Origin: Rhodopseudomonas sp. B29
Lineage (GTDB): Bacteria; Pseudomonadota; Alphaproteobacteria; Rhizobiales; Xanthobacteraceae
Length of the DNA stretch: 33,314 bases
Reading direction: 5' to 3'
NCBI RefSeq assembly: GCF_000333455.1
Contig: NZ_BADD01000480.1
Span: 1-33,314 of the forward strand
A program made the translations under genes and the position numbers. Within the stretch, counting starts at the first letter, position 1. Each line of letters begins with the position of its first letter. The notes beneath the pieces are model-generated. The model searched no databases. It was not told where the DNA came from and saw only the letters and a program-made list of their open reading frames with translations. Shown here piece by piece: positions 33,040-33,314 of the stretch.

Positions 33040-33314
33040 ATGAAGGTTCTGCATTATCCGCATTCGATGGAATTCGGTGGATCGCAAATCAACGCCATTC
33101 AACTGGCGGGGGCGGTCCGCGACCGGGGCCACGAGGTCATCGTCCTGTCCGAACCCGGTCCGCTCGTCGAACGGGTCCACAAGCTGGGGCTGGAACATGT
33201 CGAGATACCCTTCCGCCGTGGGCGGCCGTCACCGAAGGTTTGCGGAATCATCAGCCGGTTGGTGAGGCATCGGGGAATCGACGTCATTCACGGCCACGAA
33301 TGGCCGCCGATCAT
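33040..33314 (+). CDS. Glycosyltransferase family 4, N-terminal part (runs off the window)
   Basis: The frame starts at ATG 33040 with GGAG 9 nt upstream and is open to the end of the window (about 91 residues). It begins MKVLHYPHSMEFGGSQINAI and continues QLAGAVRDRGHEVIVLSEPGPL, the classic GT4 N-terminus with a GG acceptor loop. IDVIHGHEWPPI near the edge matches the usual HxH segment. It is divergent from the minus-strand operon and shares its promoter region, so it probably belongs to the same polysaccharide locus. The donor-binding half is outside the window. Confidence 0.85.
   Translation, partial: MKVLHYPHSMEFGGSQINAIQLAGAVRDRGHEVIVLSEPGPLVERVHKLGLEHVEIPFRRGRPSPKVCGIISRLVRHRGIDVIHGHEWPPI

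Noticed and set aside
1-33314. CRISPR array, tRNA or rRNA genes, insertion sequences
   Set aside because: No regularly spaced direct repeats, no cloverleaf-like sequence and no transposase or matching terminal inverted repeats were seen on reading both strands.

Overview
The window is GC-rich DNA with AT-rich intergenic islands. Gene content (Tat signals, a PrtD/PrtE-type type I secretion pair, HprK/PqqD genes, beta-CASP MBL protein) fits an alphaproteobacterium. My best guess is the Nitrobacteraceae (Rhodopseudomonas/Bradyrhizobium-like); this rests on protein flavour only, with no rRNA or tRNA seen.

Layout. (1) 1-2460: the 3' part of a beta-CASP metallo-beta-lactamase RNase-like gene, a small zinc-ribbon protein, and an exported glycine-rich protein whose signal peptide is split from its body by a one-base frameshift. 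(2) 2760-5330: a compact cassette: a divergent small Tat-type exported peptide, a PqqD-HprK kinase fusion, and a PF14907-type nucleotidyltransferase broken by three frameshifts. This combination resembles tailoring genes of RiPP/lasso-peptide loci, but no cyclase is present. (3) 5330-6620: AT-richer DNA with two small, similar arginine-rich reading frames. (4) 6620-8490: a minus-strand group with an unknown protein, a hexapeptide acyltransferase and a second unknown protein. (5) 8795-14549: a giant mosaic surface-type protein (DMFase-like domain, Ig-like domain, four DUF4082 and five cadherin-like modules). It is interrupted by a damaged 133-nt direct duplication; removing one copy restores a single 1,873-residue frame. 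(6) 14588-16231: a coiled-coil protein and a divergent PPP-type phosphatase. (7) 16282-22626: a minus-strand type I secretion unit: beta-helix/Ig-repeat cargo with a serralysin-like C-terminus, then the ABC exporter, then the HlyD adaptor. (8) 23408-33314: an exopolysaccharide region. It has a PhyH-type dioxygenase on plus, then a tightly coupled minus-strand operon reading from 32803 to 24521: GT-methyltransferase fusion, GT4, polysaccharide deacetylase, Wzy/O-antigen-ligase-like protein, Tat-exported beta-helix protein, GT2, hexapeptide acyltransferase, GT2. A further GT4 begins on plus at 33040 and runs off the window.

How it fits together. The operon looks like synthesis, polymerisation and decoration of a secreted polysaccharide. 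The type I system next to it probably exports a protein that acts on that polymer, as PrsDE does for glycanases in rhizobia. The link is unusually direct here: the N-terminal beta-helix domain of the type I cargo is clearly similar to the stand-alone Tat-exported beta-helix protein inside the polysaccharide operon, so one fold is sent out by two routes. Three loci carry frame disruptions, so either this strain is losing surface functions or this part of the assembly contains sequence errors; raw reads would decide.
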